IMG/VR virus record: IMGVR_UViG_3300048918_000077
Span: 1 to 24,840 of that record
DNA: 24,840 nucleotides
DNA from: a virus
Reading direction: 5' to 3' (one strand)
The position numbers were made by a program, and so were the translations under genes. Position 1 is the stretch's first letter; each line of letters begins with the position of its first letter. The notes beneath the pieces are model-generated. The model worked only from the letters and a program-made list of their open reading frames with translations. It did no database searches and was not told the DNA's origin. Positions 14,284 to 23,097 of this stretch are shown piece after piece.

Positions 14284-14778
14284 ATGGCTTACACAATCTC
14301 AACCCCGACGCTGGGTTATCAGGATATTGCGGCGACCAGCACGACGCAGAACAGTCCGCTCGGCACCATCGTCCAGGCCTATGATCCGGTCTATGGCGGT
14401 GGCGAGTTCATCTACCTGAAGGGCATCGGCAGCACTGTCGTCGGATCGATGGTCGATTTTGACTCGTATCTCGGCACGACCGCGCTGTCGCCGGCAACTG
14501 GTGGCGCTGGCCCGGTGGCGGTCGCGATGTCCGCGAATGTCGCTAGCCAGTATGGCTGGTACCAGATCGCCGGTATCGCTGCGGTCAAGGCCCCGAACGC
14601 CATGGTGCCCGGTGCCGAAATCTTCTCGCTGGCGGCGACGCCCGGCAGCGTCGATGACGCGGCTGTTGCCGGTGAGCAGATCCTCAATGCCAAGGCATCA
14701 ACCACGACCGGCACGCCGGCAACGGGTCTTGCCTTGATCGAGATCAACCGGCCATTCCATCAGGGCCAGATTACCTAA
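14284..14778 (+). CDS. head decoration-like structural protein
   Basis: A 164-aa protein rich in alanine, glycine, threonine and beta-forming residues (TISTPTLGYQDIAATSTTQN; LGTIVQAYDPVYGGGEFIYL; ASQYGWYQIAGIAAVKAPNA). It lacks cysteine, strong helices or catalytic motifs. Placement immediately after the major capsid gene and before a terminator is that of capsid-stabilising decoration proteins. Codon bias is strong, like the coat gene, consistent with high copy. The AAAGGA-containing leader before ATG 14284 is a fair ribosome binding site. A head-tail joining protein is an alternative. Confidence 0.75.
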   Translation: MAYTISTPTLGYQDIAATSTTQNSPLGTIVQAYDPVYGGGEFIYLKGIGSTVVGSMVDFDSYLGTTALSPATGGAGPVAVAMSANVASQYGWYQIAGIAAVKAPNAMVPGAEIFSLAATPGSVDDAAVAGEQILNAKASTTTGTPATGLALIEINRPFHQGQIT

Positions 14779-14797
14779 TCTCTTAGCGGCCTACCTG

Positions 14798-14821
14798 GAG
14801 GGGCTTCGGCCCCTCTCTTTT
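14798..14821 (+). terminator. rho-independent terminator with UUCG loop
   Basis: Perfect 7-bp stem GAGGGGC/GCCCCTC closed by a TTCG tetraloop and followed by TCTTTT, 20 bases after the decoration-like gene. It would end or attenuate the highly expressed scaffold-capsid-decoration transcript before the neck genes. Confidence 0.9.
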
Positions 14822-14837
14822 CATCGGAGAAAGCTTT

Positions 14838-15572
14838 ATGGACGCAATTGCCAAGATCAACCGCGATTTATCTGTGTCTCACGGTGACGACCAAGGTTTG
14901 TTCGTCGTCTTTGAGCGCAAGGCGGTCCAGAACAAGGTGAAGTCGGAAGCGGCCGGTCGGCCGATCTTCGATGAATTCGATTATATCGAGATCACCATCC
15001 CCGGCGGCAAGACTAAAGTCGTCGAGAAGGTGACCGATCATCACAAGCAGCGCTTTCCGAAGCATTGGGAACTGCACCAGAAGATGCTGGACGGCAAGAC
15101 CGGCGCGTCTTTGATCGGCACGCCTCTCGATCAATGGCCGGCGATGTCAGTTTCCCAAGTCCATGAAATGAGGGCGCTCGGCATCCACACCGTTGATCAG
15201 TTGGCGCATCTCAACGAAAACGGTATCTCTGCAATCGGCAGGGGGGGGCGTGAGTTGAAGGCCAAGGCGGCGGCATTCATCGCCCAGGCAAGCGGTGACG
15301 CTGAAGCCGAAGCGCTGGCGGCCGAGAATATCCGCCAGGCTGACGAAATCACCGATCTCCGTAATCAGATCGCCCAGCTCGCTGAGCAAATGCGGCAGAT
15401 GCAGAACGCCAAGAGCAACCCGGCGTCCGTTGAACAGCCTGCCTATGTCGCGGCTGATGAAGGCTTACAGCATCCGCAAGTGCCGGCGCCGACATTCCAG
15501 CCCGGCACGTTGTCAGATCCGCATGAGATCGCCATTCCGGCCCGTCGCGGCCGGCCGCCCAAGCAAGGATAA
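14838..15572 (+). CDS. conserved phage protein with helix-hairpin-helix-like and coiled-coil segments
   Basis: A 244-aa protein. The N-terminal ninety residues include a beta-like region (GLFVVFERKAVQ; FDYIEITIPGGKTKVVEKVT). They are followed by GTPLDQWPAMSVSQVHEMRA and LGIHTVDQLAHLNENGISAI, a helix-hairpin-helix-like arrangement I know from conserved phage head/neck region proteins. Residues about 160-200 are coiled coil (AEALAAENIRQADEITDLRN; QIAQLAEQMRQMQNA). The C-terminus is proline-rich with a basic AT-hook-like end (ARRGRPPKQG). DNA binding inside the head is a possible role. GGAG before ATG 14838 supports the start. An eight-G run lies at 15241-15248. Confidence 0.7.
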   Translation: MDAIAKINRDLSVSHGDDQGLFVVFERKAVQNKVKSEAAGRPIFDEFDYIEITIPGGKTKVVEKVTDHHKQRFPKHWELHQKMLDGKTGASLIGTPLDQWPAMSVSQVHEMRALGIHTVDQLAHLNENGISAIGRGGRELKAKAAAFIAQASGDAEAEALAAENIRQADEITDLRNQIAQLAEQMRQMQNAKSNPASVEQPAYVAADEGLQHPQVPAPTFQPGTLSDPHEIAIPARRGRPPKQG

Positions 15573-15575
15573 GCT

Positions 15576-16301
15576 ATGTCTCTTTTGACGATGATGCAGC
15601 AGATCGCGCCGGAACTGAATCTGGCCATCCCATCGGCCGTCATCTCGTCCCAGGATCAGACGGTCAAGCAGCTGCTGGCGCTGGCAAATCGTGAAGGCCA
15701 GCAATTGGCCAAGAATTACGACTGGCCGGTGCTGCAGAGCGAATATACCTTCAATCTCGTCAACACCCAGGCGTCCTACGCTTTCCCGGACGATTACGAC
15801 CGGCAGATCAACCGCACGCAATGGGATCGCACCAATCATTGGCCGCTGGTCGGGCCGATGTCGCCGCAGGAATACCAATGGCGGGTGAGCGGCATCACGG
15901 TTTCAACGCCGCGGCGCCGCTGGCGCATCATGGGCAATGGCCCGCGCGAGTTCTACATCTACCCGGTGCCGGATGCGACCTCATCCGGTGGGCTGATGGT
16001 GTTCGAGTATATCAGCAAGAACTGGTGCCAATCTGCCACCGGAACGGGCCAGACAACCTGGATGGCCGACAACGATACCGGCATCCTCGATGAAGACCTG
16101 ATGACAATGGGGATCAAGTGGCGGTTCCTGAAGGCAAAGGGGCTGAATTACGACGAAGAGTACCGCGAATATCAGGCCTCCTGTGATCGCAACTTCGCCC
16201 AGGCCGGCGGCGGTATGACGCTCAGCATCAGCAACCGGTCAACCACGATCGTTGGCCTGACGCCGCTCAATATCCCAGACGCGAATTGGCCCGGCCCGTA
16301 A
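15576..16301 (+). CDS. head-tail adaptor / neck protein
   Basis: A 241-aa protein placed between the capsid block and the gp10-like gene, where P22-like phages encode the portal-binding adaptor (gp4 family by position). The N-terminal helical part (DQTVKQLLALANREGQQLAK, then NYDWPVLQSEYTF) and the following ASYAFPDDYDRQINRTQWDR pattern are recurrent in podovirus adaptor/tail-accessory proteins. The rest is beta-rich (RRRWRIMGNGPREFYIYPVP; SSGGLMVFEYISKNWCQ), ending in a helical segment (LMTMGIKWRFLKAKGLNYDE). It would form a ring under the portal and help retain packaged DNA. AAGGA in the end of the previous gene serves ATG 15576. The stop and next start share TAATG. Confidence 0.75.
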   Translation: MSLLTMMQQIAPELNLAIPSAVISSQDQTVKQLLALANREGQQLAKNYDWPVLQSEYTFNLVNTQASYAFPDDYDRQINRTQWDRTNHWPLVGPMSPQEYQWRVSGITVSTPRRRWRIMGNGPREFYIYPVPDATSSGGLMVFEYISKNWCQSATGTGQTTWMADNDTGILDEDLMTMGIKWRFLKAKGLNYDEEYREYQASCDRNFAQAGGGMTLSISNRSTTIVGLTPLNIPDANWPGP

Positions 16302-17839
16302 TGGCGCGGATCCCACTCAAGCAGCCGTTACGCGGCGCCAACCGGCAGAAGACAGCATCAAGCATTTCCATTCCTGCCGGCACTGGTGGTTTGAATGGCA
16401 AAGACCCCTGGGACCAGATGAAGCCAGAGGATGCGATCATCCTCGATAACTGGATTCCCATCCCCGGCAAATGCGTGATGCGCAATGGCTATATCCCCTG
16501 GTCAACCGGGCTTGGCGGCCAGGTGGAGACATTGGAGGAATGGGCGGGCCCAACCTCACGCAAGATGATCGCGGGCGCCAATGGCCATTTGTGGGACGCA
16601 TCGGCGCAAGGAGCGGCGACGTCGCTGAAAAGCGGGCTGAGCTCCAATCGCTGGCAGGGCATCAATTTCAAGGGCCGGCTGTTCCTCGGCAATGGCGTCG
16701 ATGCGCCGCAGGATTTTAACGGCACGACCATGTCCACGACGGCCTGGACCGGGCCCGGCGCTAACACCGCCTTGATCCAGCCAAACGCCTATCGGTCTCG
16801 GCTCTATTGGGTCGAGGAGGGAACGACGGTCGTTTGGTATGGTGGTGTTGAAGCTATTCAAGGCGCTTTGACGAGCTTCGATATCGGCAGTGTCATGCGC
16901 CAAGGTGGCGCGCTTCTATTCACTGCGACATGGTCCCGCGATACCGGCGCCGGGTCGGCTGAATATCTGGTGTTCGTGACGACGACCGGTGAAGTGCTGG
17001 TCTATAACGGCGCGTTCCCGAGCGATGACAGTTGGACCATTATTGCCCAGTTTCAGATCGGCGCGCCGCTCAGTATTCGCGCTGCCTGCAATATAGGCCC
17101 CGAACTGACGCTGCTCACCTATGATGGCCTTGTCCAGTTCAGCAAGCTGCTCTCTGTCGGCCGGGCGACACCTGACACGCAGGTATCCGACAAGCTCGGT
17201 ACCAAGATCAGCGATATGATCCAGGAGTTCGGGGTTCAATTCGGTTGGGAGACGCTCGTTTATCCCAATGGCAACCTGATCATCGTCAACGCGCCCGCCA
17301 CGACCGGCAATCTGCAATACCAGTTCGTCATGCAGACGGTCAGCAAGGGTTGGTGCCGCTTTGTCGGCCTGAACGCCAACACGTTCTCGCTGTTCAATAA
17401 TCTGCTGTATTTCGGTGGCACGGATGGGGTGGTTTACCGCGCCGATCAGGGGCAGGCGGATAACGGCTCAAACATCTCGTCGGATATCCAGACCGCCTAT
17501 AATTACTGTGGGGCCCGGTCCAGCAATAAGAGCTTCGACCTGATCCGGCCGATCATTTTCTCTGACGGCAACATCATGCCAGCCATCAGCCTGGAGACTG
17601 ATTTCCAGAGTTTCCCGCCGAATTCGTCGCCGAGCTTCAGCGGTACGGGCGGTACGCAATGGGACGTCGGTCAGTGGGACACCTTCCAATGGGCCGGCGG
17701 CTTGACCCTCCAAAGCAACTGGATCGGCGTCAACGGCCTGGGCTATTCGGCTTCGATCCGCATGCAGGTCGCCAGCAAAGCGCTGCGCTGTGAGGTGCAG
17801 AGCTTCGATATCGTCTTCCAGCGGGGAGATTTCCTATGA
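16301..17839 (+). CDS. gp10-like packaged-DNA stabilisation / tail closure protein
   Basis: A 512-aa beta-rich protein. After a basic start (RIPLKQPLRGANRQKTASSI) come SIPAGTGGLNGKDPWDQMKP and EDAIILDNWIPIPGKCVMRN, typical of podovirus tail-hub proteins related in role to P22 gp10. Regularly spaced beta segments follow (FKGRLFLGNGVDAPQDFNG; AYRSRLYWVEEGTTVVWYGG; YLVFVTTTGEVLVYNGAFPS; NLLYFGGTDGVVYRADQG), suggesting a beta-propeller. It would plug the neck after packaging and carry the tail. ATG 16301 overlaps the previous TAA. A TTG at 16286 is an unlikely alternative. The stop overlaps the acetyltransferase start by ATGA. Functional naming rests on position plus pattern. Confidence 0.75.
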   Translation: MARIPLKQPLRGANRQKTASSISIPAGTGGLNGKDPWDQMKPEDAIILDNWIPIPGKCVMRNGYIPWSTGLGGQVETLEEWAGPTSRKMIAGANGHLWDASAQGAATSLKSGLSSNRWQGINFKGRLFLGNGVDAPQDFNGTTMSTTAWTGPGANTALIQPNAYRSRLYWVEEGTTVVWYGGVEAIQGALTSFDIGSVMRQGGALLFTATWSRDTGAGSAEYLVFVTTTGEVLVYNGAFPSDDSWTIIAQFQIGAPLSIRAACNIGPELTLLTYDGLVQFSKLLSVGRATPDTQVSDKLGTKISDMIQEFGVQFGWETLVYPNGNLIIVNAPATTGNLQYQFVMQTVSKGWCRFVGLNANTFSLFNNLLYFGGTDGVVYRADQGQADNGSNISSDIQTAYNYCGARSSNKSFDLIRPIIFSDGNIMPAISLETDFQSFPPNSSPSFSGTGGTQWDVGQWDTFQWAGGLTLQSNWIGVNGLGYSASIRMQVASKALRCEVQSFDIVFQRGDFL

Positions 17840-18291
17840 ACCTCGTCTTTGAGCCGCGCGAATTGATGATGCAGTGGGCGATCGCCAAGATCCCCGGCGG
17901 CACGCCGATGAAACAAAGCCAGGATTGGCAGGTGATCGGCCTGGCGGACGAAACCCGGCTGCGCTGCGTCGCCCTCTATCACGACTTCCGCGACAACAGC
18001 ATCGAGATGTCGATCGCCGCCGATACGCCGAAATGGGCCTCGCGCGGCAATATCCGCGCCTTCCTGCATTACCCGTTTTGTCAGCTTGGCGTCGGCCATG
18101 TCCGGGCGGTCATCCGGGTCGATAACAAGCGCTCGCGAAAGATGGTCGAGCGGCTGGGATTTAAACTGGAAGGTGTGCTGCGCCATGCGGCAAAAGATGG
18201 AAAAAACCTAATTCTTTATGGTATGATCCGTAAAGAGGCGAATAGGTGGCTAAATGACAAGCAAGAGTTCCGGACAGTCAAAAGCGCCTGA
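17836..18291 (+). CDS. GNAT-family N-acetyltransferase
   Basis: A 151-aa protein of the GNAT superfamily, which transfers acetyl groups from acetyl-CoA to amines. Residues 85-116 carry the best evidence: GVGHVRAVIRVDNKRSRKMV followed by ERLGFKLEGVLRHA, matching the RimJ/RimL-type pattern N-x-x-S-x-x-x-x-E-x-x-GF-x-x-EG-x-x-R, and then ILYGMIRKEANRW, the usual last strand and helix. The acetyl-CoA pyrophosphate loop (normally Q/RxxGxG/A) should lie before this, and only a degenerate GVGH remains, so cofactor binding or activity may be altered. It is fused to the virion operon by ATGA at 17836 and overlaps the next gene by 38 bases. Substrate unknown. Confidence 0.85.
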   Translation: MNLVFEPRELMMQWAIAKIPGGTPMKQSQDWQVIGLADETRLRCVALYHDFRDNSIEMSIAADTPKWASRGNIRAFLHYPFCQLGVGHVRAVIRVDNKRSRKMVERLGFKLEGVLRHAAKDGKNLILYGMIRKEANRWLNDKQEFRTVKSA

Positions 18292-19117
18292 TCCGACCGT
18301 TACGGCCGACGCGCAGGGCGCTGTCAACGCCGACACGGCGCGGTTGAACGCCCAGTTGAACCGGGTCAATCAATATGGCCCGGGCGGCTCCGTCACCTAT
18401 TCCAATAACGGCGATAACTGGACCCAGAGTACACAGCTCAGCCCGGCCCAGCAGCAGATCTACGGATTGCAGCAAGGCATTGATACGCAATCATTAGCGC
18501 TGGGTCAGCAAGAGCTGCAGCGGGTCGGAGATTCGCTGGCGACGCCGTTCAATTACGACGGCATCGCCTATGCGCCGAACACCTACGATTTCAGCGCCGA
18601 CCGTGACAAGGTTGAGCAAGATTATTACAACCGAGGCGCCAAGACGCTGGACGATCAGTACGACCGGCAGGATCAACAGCTGCAGCAGAACTTGGCCGAT
18701 CGAGGCATCGGCATGGGCAATGCCGGCTATACTCAGGCCTATAAGGACTTCGATACAAATAGGGATAATGCGTACGACAACCTGCGCTCGGATGCGATCC
18801 AGCAGGGTGGCGCGGAACAGTCCCGGCTGTATGGCCTGGCGCAGTCTTCGCGGCAGGAAGCGATCCAGGAACGCGCCTATCAGCAGAACCTGCCCTTGCA
18901 GCAGCTGGCGACGATCCTCGGATATTCAGGTGGGGTGCAGATGCCGCAGTTCTCATCCGTTCCGCAGACCCAGGCACAGGCGCCGGATTACCAGGGCGCG
19001 GTCTACAACTCGGCGCAGGTCACCGGCAACAATGCGGCCTTGCAGGCCAGCCAGCAGAACGCCCTCTACGGCGGCTTGGCTGGCTTGGGCGCTGCCAGCA
19101 TCTATGCGTTAGCGTGA
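18254..19117 (+). CDS. conserved podovirus virion-associated protein
   Basis: A 287-aa glutamine- and asparagine-rich protein. It opens with KAPDPTVTADAQGAVNADTA, then NRVNQYGPGGSVTYSNNGDN and TQLSPAQQQIYGLQQGIDTQ, a pattern (APDP...N-x-V-x-x-x-G-x-x-TY...LSPxQQ) that I recognise from small-tailed phage proteins encoded next to the ejection proteins. A helical middle follows (DQYDRQDQQLQQNLADRGIG). The C-terminus has a glycine/alanine hydrophobic end (LYGGLAGLGAASIYALA) that could insert in membranes. It is probably an internal or tail-needle-proximal protein. The start at ATG 18254 is inside the acetyltransferase gene, with AGGTGG close upstream. Confidence 0.65.
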   Translation: MTSKSSGQSKAPDPTVTADAQGAVNADTARLNAQLNRVNQYGPGGSVTYSNNGDNWTQSTQLSPAQQQIYGLQQGIDTQSLALGQQELQRVGDSLATPFNYDGIAYAPNTYDFSADRDKVEQDYYNRGAKTLDDQYDRQDQQLQQNLADRGIGMGNAGYTQAYKDFDTNRDNAYDNLRSDAIQQGGAEQSRLYGLAQSSRQEAIQERAYQQNLPLQQLATILGYSGGVQMPQFSSVPQTQAQAPDYQGAVYNSAQVTGNNAALQASQQNALYGGLAGLGAASIYALA

Positions 19118-19121
19118 CGCC

Positions 19122-20633
19122 ATGACATACAAGGTTCAGCCTCTTCCCGGATACCTGCAGCAAGCCTATAGCAGTGATCCCGACGCCAATATCTCGCAGG
19201 GGCTTATCCAGTCCGGCATGTCAACGGCGCCGATCCAGAGCTGGTCGCAGGGTCTTGCCCGGCTCGCCCAGACATTGGCCGGCGTCTACAAGGGCAATCA
19301 AGTCCGCCAGGGCTACCAGACCCAGGCAGATGATTACCGCAAGCAGTTGGCGACGGCGCTGAGCAGTAAGGACCCGACTGCTTTCCTGTCGCAGTCGGAC
19401 AATCCCGAATTGCAGCAGATGGGCCTGCAATATCAGATGCAGAAAGCCGCGCGCGAACCAGCCGTCAGCTATTCGCCGGTATCGCCACAGGAAGCTGCAC
19501 AGTTTGGCCTCGACCCGCACGGCACCTATCAGAAAAGCAGCACCGGCCAAATCAGCGTGTTGCAGGCGCCGCAAAAGCCGATCGTGCAGGATGGCTTCGT
19601 CATTGATCCCAATGACCCGGCACACCCGCAAAAGATCGCCGGATATTTGGAACAGAAAGAAGCCTTGGCAGCCGCCAGCCGTCCGCCGACGCAAGGCCCG
19701 GAGACATGGTCAACGGTCACGGGGCCTGATGGCAAGGCGCTCTACCAGGTCAGCAATCGCGGTGAACGGAAGGCGGCGGTCGGGACTGGGGCAGATGGCT
19801 TCGGCGGTACGGGCCTCGAAAATCAGGCCTGGAATATTGTGCTCGCCGCCACCAAGGATCCCTCTGTTGCGTCATCGTCTTCTTACGCGGCAGCTTATCA
19901 GATCCTGGCACAGCCCAAGGTGACGCTGGACCAGCAGACCGGCCAGATGACCAGCATTGCGCCTGACATGTCGAAATTCCCCAAGCCTGCCTATGGTCAG
20001 CAGCCGGCGGCGCCAATCGCACCACCGGGCGGTCAAGCTGGCGGTCCTCCGGCTCCGCAGGGAGCGCCTATCGTTCCGCCACAAGCATCCGGTGGATTGC
20101 CGGCACCTCAGCCGCCTGTCTCGCAAGGGCCGGCAGCTGGTGGCATGCCTGCACCGCAACAGGTCGCGCCGGGCGTAACGACGCAACAAGTCATGCCGCC
20201 TAAGCAGCAGCCTTTGACGGAAGACCAGGCGAAGGCGACGGGTTTCTATGACCGCATGCAGAATTCAGAGCCGCTGATCGAAAAGTATGGCGATGCTGGC
20301 ACGTCGTATTTGCAGAATATGTATTCGCAGGTCCCGAGCATCGGCAATTCGCTCATTTCAGATGCAAAGCAGCAGCTCAATCAAGCCCAACTTGACTGGC
20401 TGACGGCTCAGTTGCGTCGGGAATCCGGTGCCGCGATTGGGGCATCTGAAATTGCCACTGCGCAGCGTCAATATTTCCCGCAGCCGGGCGATAGCAAGGA
20501 AACGTTGGCCCAGAAAGCGATTAATCGCAAGGTCGCCATGGAAGCGATGGGTAAGGCGACGGGCGCCAAAGCGCAGAGTAACGTCCAGAAATGGGGTCGT
20601 GACGCGCAAGGAAATCCGGTGCCATTGCCATGA
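19122..20633 (+). CDS. internal virion / DNA ejection protein
   Basis: A 503-aa protein with helical N-terminal half (SWSQGLARLAQTLAGVYKGN), a long proline/glutamine/glycine-rich linker (about residues 290-370), and a C-terminal helical domain with ESGAAIGASEIATAQRQYFP followed by QPGDSKETLAQKAINRKVAM. That last segment is a motif found in many podovirus internal virion proteins thought to be injected with the DNA. The order (virion protein, this protein, larger ejection protein) parallels the gp7-gp20-gp16 block of P22, although the sequences are not obviously the same. The start follows the preceding gene by four bases, and the stop overlaps the next gene by ATGA. Confidence 0.7.
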   Translation: MTYKVQPLPGYLQQAYSSDPDANISQGLIQSGMSTAPIQSWSQGLARLAQTLAGVYKGNQVRQGYQTQADDYRKQLATALSSKDPTAFLSQSDNPELQQMGLQYQMQKAAREPAVSYSPVSPQEAAQFGLDPHGTYQKSSTGQISVLQAPQKPIVQDGFVIDPNDPAHPQKIAGYLEQKEALAAASRPPTQGPETWSTVTGPDGKALYQVSNRGERKAAVGTGADGFGGTGLENQAWNIVLAATKDPSVASSSSYAAAYQILAQPKVTLDQQTGQMTSIAPDMSKFPKPAYGQQPAAPIAPPGGQAGGPPAPQGAPIVPPQASGGLPAPQPPVSQGPAAGGMPAPQQVAPGVTTQQVMPPKQQPLTEDQAKATGFYDRMQNSEPLIEKYGDAGTSYLQNMYSQVPSIGNSLISDAKQQLNQAQLDWLTAQLRRESGAAIGASEIATAQRQYFPQPGDSKETLAQKAINRKVAMEAMGKATGAKAQSNVQKWGRDAQGNPVPLP

Positions 20634-22927
20634 CACAGCGCGTAGATTTTGACGGTCAGGTACATGAATTCCCGGATGATTTTACGCCGCAGGATATCCA
20701 GAAGGCGCTAGCTTCGACCGATCAGAAAAGGGTCGCTGATGTTGTCACGTCGCCTGATTTCCTTTCAGGTCTGGCCGGCGACATGTCGAAGGGCAATTAT
20801 CAGCCGGCCGTTGACCCCGGGTTTTTTGAGCGCCTCAATCAGCGTGGCGCGCAGACGCTGAACGGCACGCAAGCGCCACCGCTCCAGGCGAGCGCTGGCT
20901 TTGGCAGTAAAGCGGCTGACACGGTTGCCAATATCGAAGATCTGATCAATGGCATTTCTGCTGCTGGATCACGCGGGTACACATTCGGTACATCCGATGA
21001 AGCCGACGCCTTGGCGGCTACCCTGAAAAGCTATTTGAAGACCCCGCAGTTGCAAGATGTTGTCTTGCGAGCAGCAACCGGGCAGCAAGAGCCTTCATTC
21101 GGCGATCGGTTCCTGGCAGCCGATAAGGAGGCCAATAAGCGGATAGCTGATTTCAAGGATGCCCATCCGATCATCGGGAATGCTGCCGAGATAACCGGCA
21201 TGGTTACATCGCCGATAGGCAATGCTGGAACCGGCTTCATTCAGCGCGGCGCGAATATTGCCACCAGGGCGCTGAGGGCTGGCACGGTCGGCGCGACTCT
21301 TGGCGGTGCTGCTGGTGTAGCGCAAAGCGATGGAACTATCCCCGAACGGTTGGAATCTGGCGCGGTCGGAGCGGGTACCGGGGCCATTCTTGGCGGCACT
21401 ATCACACCAGCAATTGAGGCGCTGACAGGTGCAGGTCGGGTTGCTTATGACACGATCCGCAACCAGATCCGCGCACATCAAGACCCCACTGGGCAGGCTC
21501 AGCGGCTGGTTGCTAATGCATTGCTGCGAGATAACCAGACGGTCCCGCAAGCCGTCGCCACCTTACAAGCCAATCCGGCTGCGGCTGTGCTCGATGCCAG
21601 TGGCCCGAATATGGTGGCGCTTGGGCGCCAGGCCACGGTAGCGCCTGGACCGGCGCGCCAGGTTGCGCGCGATTTCCTGGAAGGCCGGCAAGCCGATCAA
21701 GCGGCGCGCTTCCAGCAAGGTCTCGCCCCCGTGGGTAATGGCGCAAATTATCAGCAGCAGATCCAGAATTTGATGGATCAACGCAGCGTGGCTTCCAGGC
21801 CGTTCTATCAAGCGCTGGAGGGTATCGATCCTGAGCGTCTGGATACTCCGTTCTTTCAGAACCTGCTGCATAGCGGCCCCGGCCAGCAGCTTCTTGGCCG
21901 CGCTCGTGAGATTGCAGCGCTTGAGCATGCGAGGGGGGCGACGCCCGTCAACCTGATGGAGCCTTTGCTTGATCAGGAAGGCAATTTGCGCACGGCGACG
22001 GTGCCTAATTTCCGCGCCATGGACTATGTCAAGCAAGCAGCTGACGATATCACCGCCAGCCATATGAATCAGACGACGGGGCGGATTGAAGGCCCGGTTG
22101 GTTATAATTGGGATCAGCTGCGCCGCGCGATCGTTAGCAATCTCGATCAGGCCGCAGAGAATACCGGGCCGAACGGTGAGAACCTTTACCAGGCAGCGCG
22201 AGGCGCCTATGCCGGCCCCTCTCGAACCATGGAAGCGATGCATGAAGGGCGCGCCTTCTTCGGCGATAACCAGGCCGAGGATGCTATTCATTCATTCCGC
22301 CAGCTGTCGCCGGCAGAACAGGATGCTTTCCGCATTGGCGTCGCCAGCGATCTTGCCGGTAAGCTTGGCAATAAAGCCGATAACGCGAACGCTTATAACC
22401 TGCTGATGAATTCGCCCAATAAACGGGCCAAGTTACAGGCTGTCTTTCCGGATCAGGAGTCATTTGATCGGTTCCTGGCGCAGAGCCAGCAAGAAAACCG
22501 CATGTTCCAGAACGCTCAGACCGTGACCGGCGGCTCGCCAACTGCACGCATCGAGGCGGATAAAGATGATGCCATGCAGCAGATTGGCGATCGGGTCAAT
22601 CTGATCCGTCAATTGATCATGGGGCCGCGTATTCAGGCTTTGGCAACGGCTGTTACGCGCGGCACCAATGTGCGCAGAGGCTTATCTGAGCCTGTAGCGA
22701 CCGAACTTGGTAACATCCTGTTTAATGGCAACACGCCTCAGAATATCCAGCGCCTTCAGGCCTTAAATGGGAATGGTGTTAATCCTGGACTCTTGCAGGT
22801 CTTAACACAGGGTCAAAACAGAGCGCGTGCGATCGGTCGAGGCGGGACAGCATTGCTATCGAATGCTTTGGCCCAAGGGTCTGGAACAGCTTCCAGCGCC
22901 CTTGTTAACGCATTGTCATCTCAATGA
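20630..22927 (+). CDS. large internal virion / ejection protein
   Basis: A 765-aa protein, the largest of the ejection block. It starts VDFDGQVHEFPDDFTPQDIQ then KALAS, an opening seen in phage internal proteins. Residues about 180-275 contain alternating glycine/alanine-rich hydrophobic segments (AEITGMVTSPIGNAGTGFIQ; TVGATLGGAAGVAQSDG; SGAVGAGTGAILGGTITPAI) resembling glycine zippers that span membranes. The remainder is long alpha-helical and glutamine-rich (QQIQNLMDQRSVASRPFYQA; LNDAADDITASHM-like region), with no lytic enzyme motif that I can identify. The inferred role is to form part of the trans-envelope channel for DNA entry. It ends in seven bases of convergent overlap with the minus-strand gene. 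Confidence 0.75.
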   Translation: MTQRVDFDGQVHEFPDDFTPQDIQKALASTDQKRVADVVTSPDFLSGLAGDMSKGNYQPAVDPGFFERLNQRGAQTLNGTQAPPLQASAGFGSKAADTVANIEDLINGISAAGSRGYTFGTSDEADALAATLKSYLKTPQLQDVVLRAATGQQEPSFGDRFLAADKEANKRIADFKDAHPIIGNAAEITGMVTSPIGNAGTGFIQRGANIATRALRAGTVGATLGGAAGVAQSDGTIPERLESGAVGAGTGAILGGTITPAIEALTGAGRVAYDTIRNQIRAHQDPTGQAQRLVANALLRDNQTVPQAVATLQANPAAAVLDASGPNMVALGRQATVAPGPARQVARDFLEGRQADQAARFQQGLAPVGNGANYQQQIQNLMDQRSVASRPFYQALEGIDPERLDTPFFQNLLHSGPGQQLLGRAREIAALEHARGATPVNLMEPLLDQEGNLRTATVPNFRAMDYVKQAADDITASHMNQTTGRIEGPVGYNWDQLRRAIVSNLDQAAENTGPNGENLYQAARGAYAGPSRTMEAMHEGRAFFGDNQAEDAIHSFRQLSPAEQDAFRIGVASDLAGKLGNKADNANAYNLLMNSPNKRAKLQAVFPDQESFDRFLAQSQQENRMFQNAQTVTGGSPTARIEADKDDAMQQIGDRVNLIRQLIMGPRIQALATAVTRGTNVRRGLSEPVATELGNILFNGNTPQNIQRLQALNGNGVNPGLLQVLTQGQNRARAIGRGGTALLSNALAQGSGTASSALVNALSSQ

Positions 22928-23097
22928 GCGCAGGTGAGGTAATGGGACCAGCAACCGAGACGCCATGCGACAATGATCAGGCTAACAACCCAGCCAAACC
23001 AGAAGAAATAGATTTCAGCCGGTTTGTTACGCCACCCATAGACGATAGCGCTAATGAGCATGAAGGCCATCAGCGTTCCGGCGGCTTGATCCATCAT
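22921..23097 (-). CDS. 58-aa two-helix membrane protein, holin-like candidate
   Basis: On the minus strand ATG 23097 (or the adjacent ATG 23094) opens a short gene ending at TGA 22923-22921. The product has two hydrophobic helices: AGTLMAFMLISAIVYGW (about 6-22) and YFFWFGWVVSLIIVAWRL (about 30-47), joined by a short basic loop RNKPAE. Codons are the favoured ones of the window (ATC, GTC, CTC, CTG, GGC, CGT). The plus-strand frame through the same DNA has an ATGA overlap at 22924 but uses many rare codons (ATA, GTA, AGA). Its start overlaps the stop of the upstream mini gene. A holin or antiholin is a plausible role in a phage late region, and no lysin is nearby to confirm it. Confidence 0.65.
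   Translation of the reverse strand: MMDQAAGTLMAFMLISAIVYGWRNKPAEIYFFWFGWVVSLIIVAWRLGCWSHYLTCAH

Noticed and set aside
15241-15248. Run of eight G as a possible programmed frameshift or phase-variation site
   Set aside because: Both alternative frames reach a stop within about ten bases after the run (TGA at 15251 and at 15256), so no extended product results. It could only give truncation.
18199-18227. Extended -10 like sequence TGGTATGAT near the end of the acetyltransferase gene
   Set aside because: No -35 match, and the local AT-rich codons suffice to explain it.
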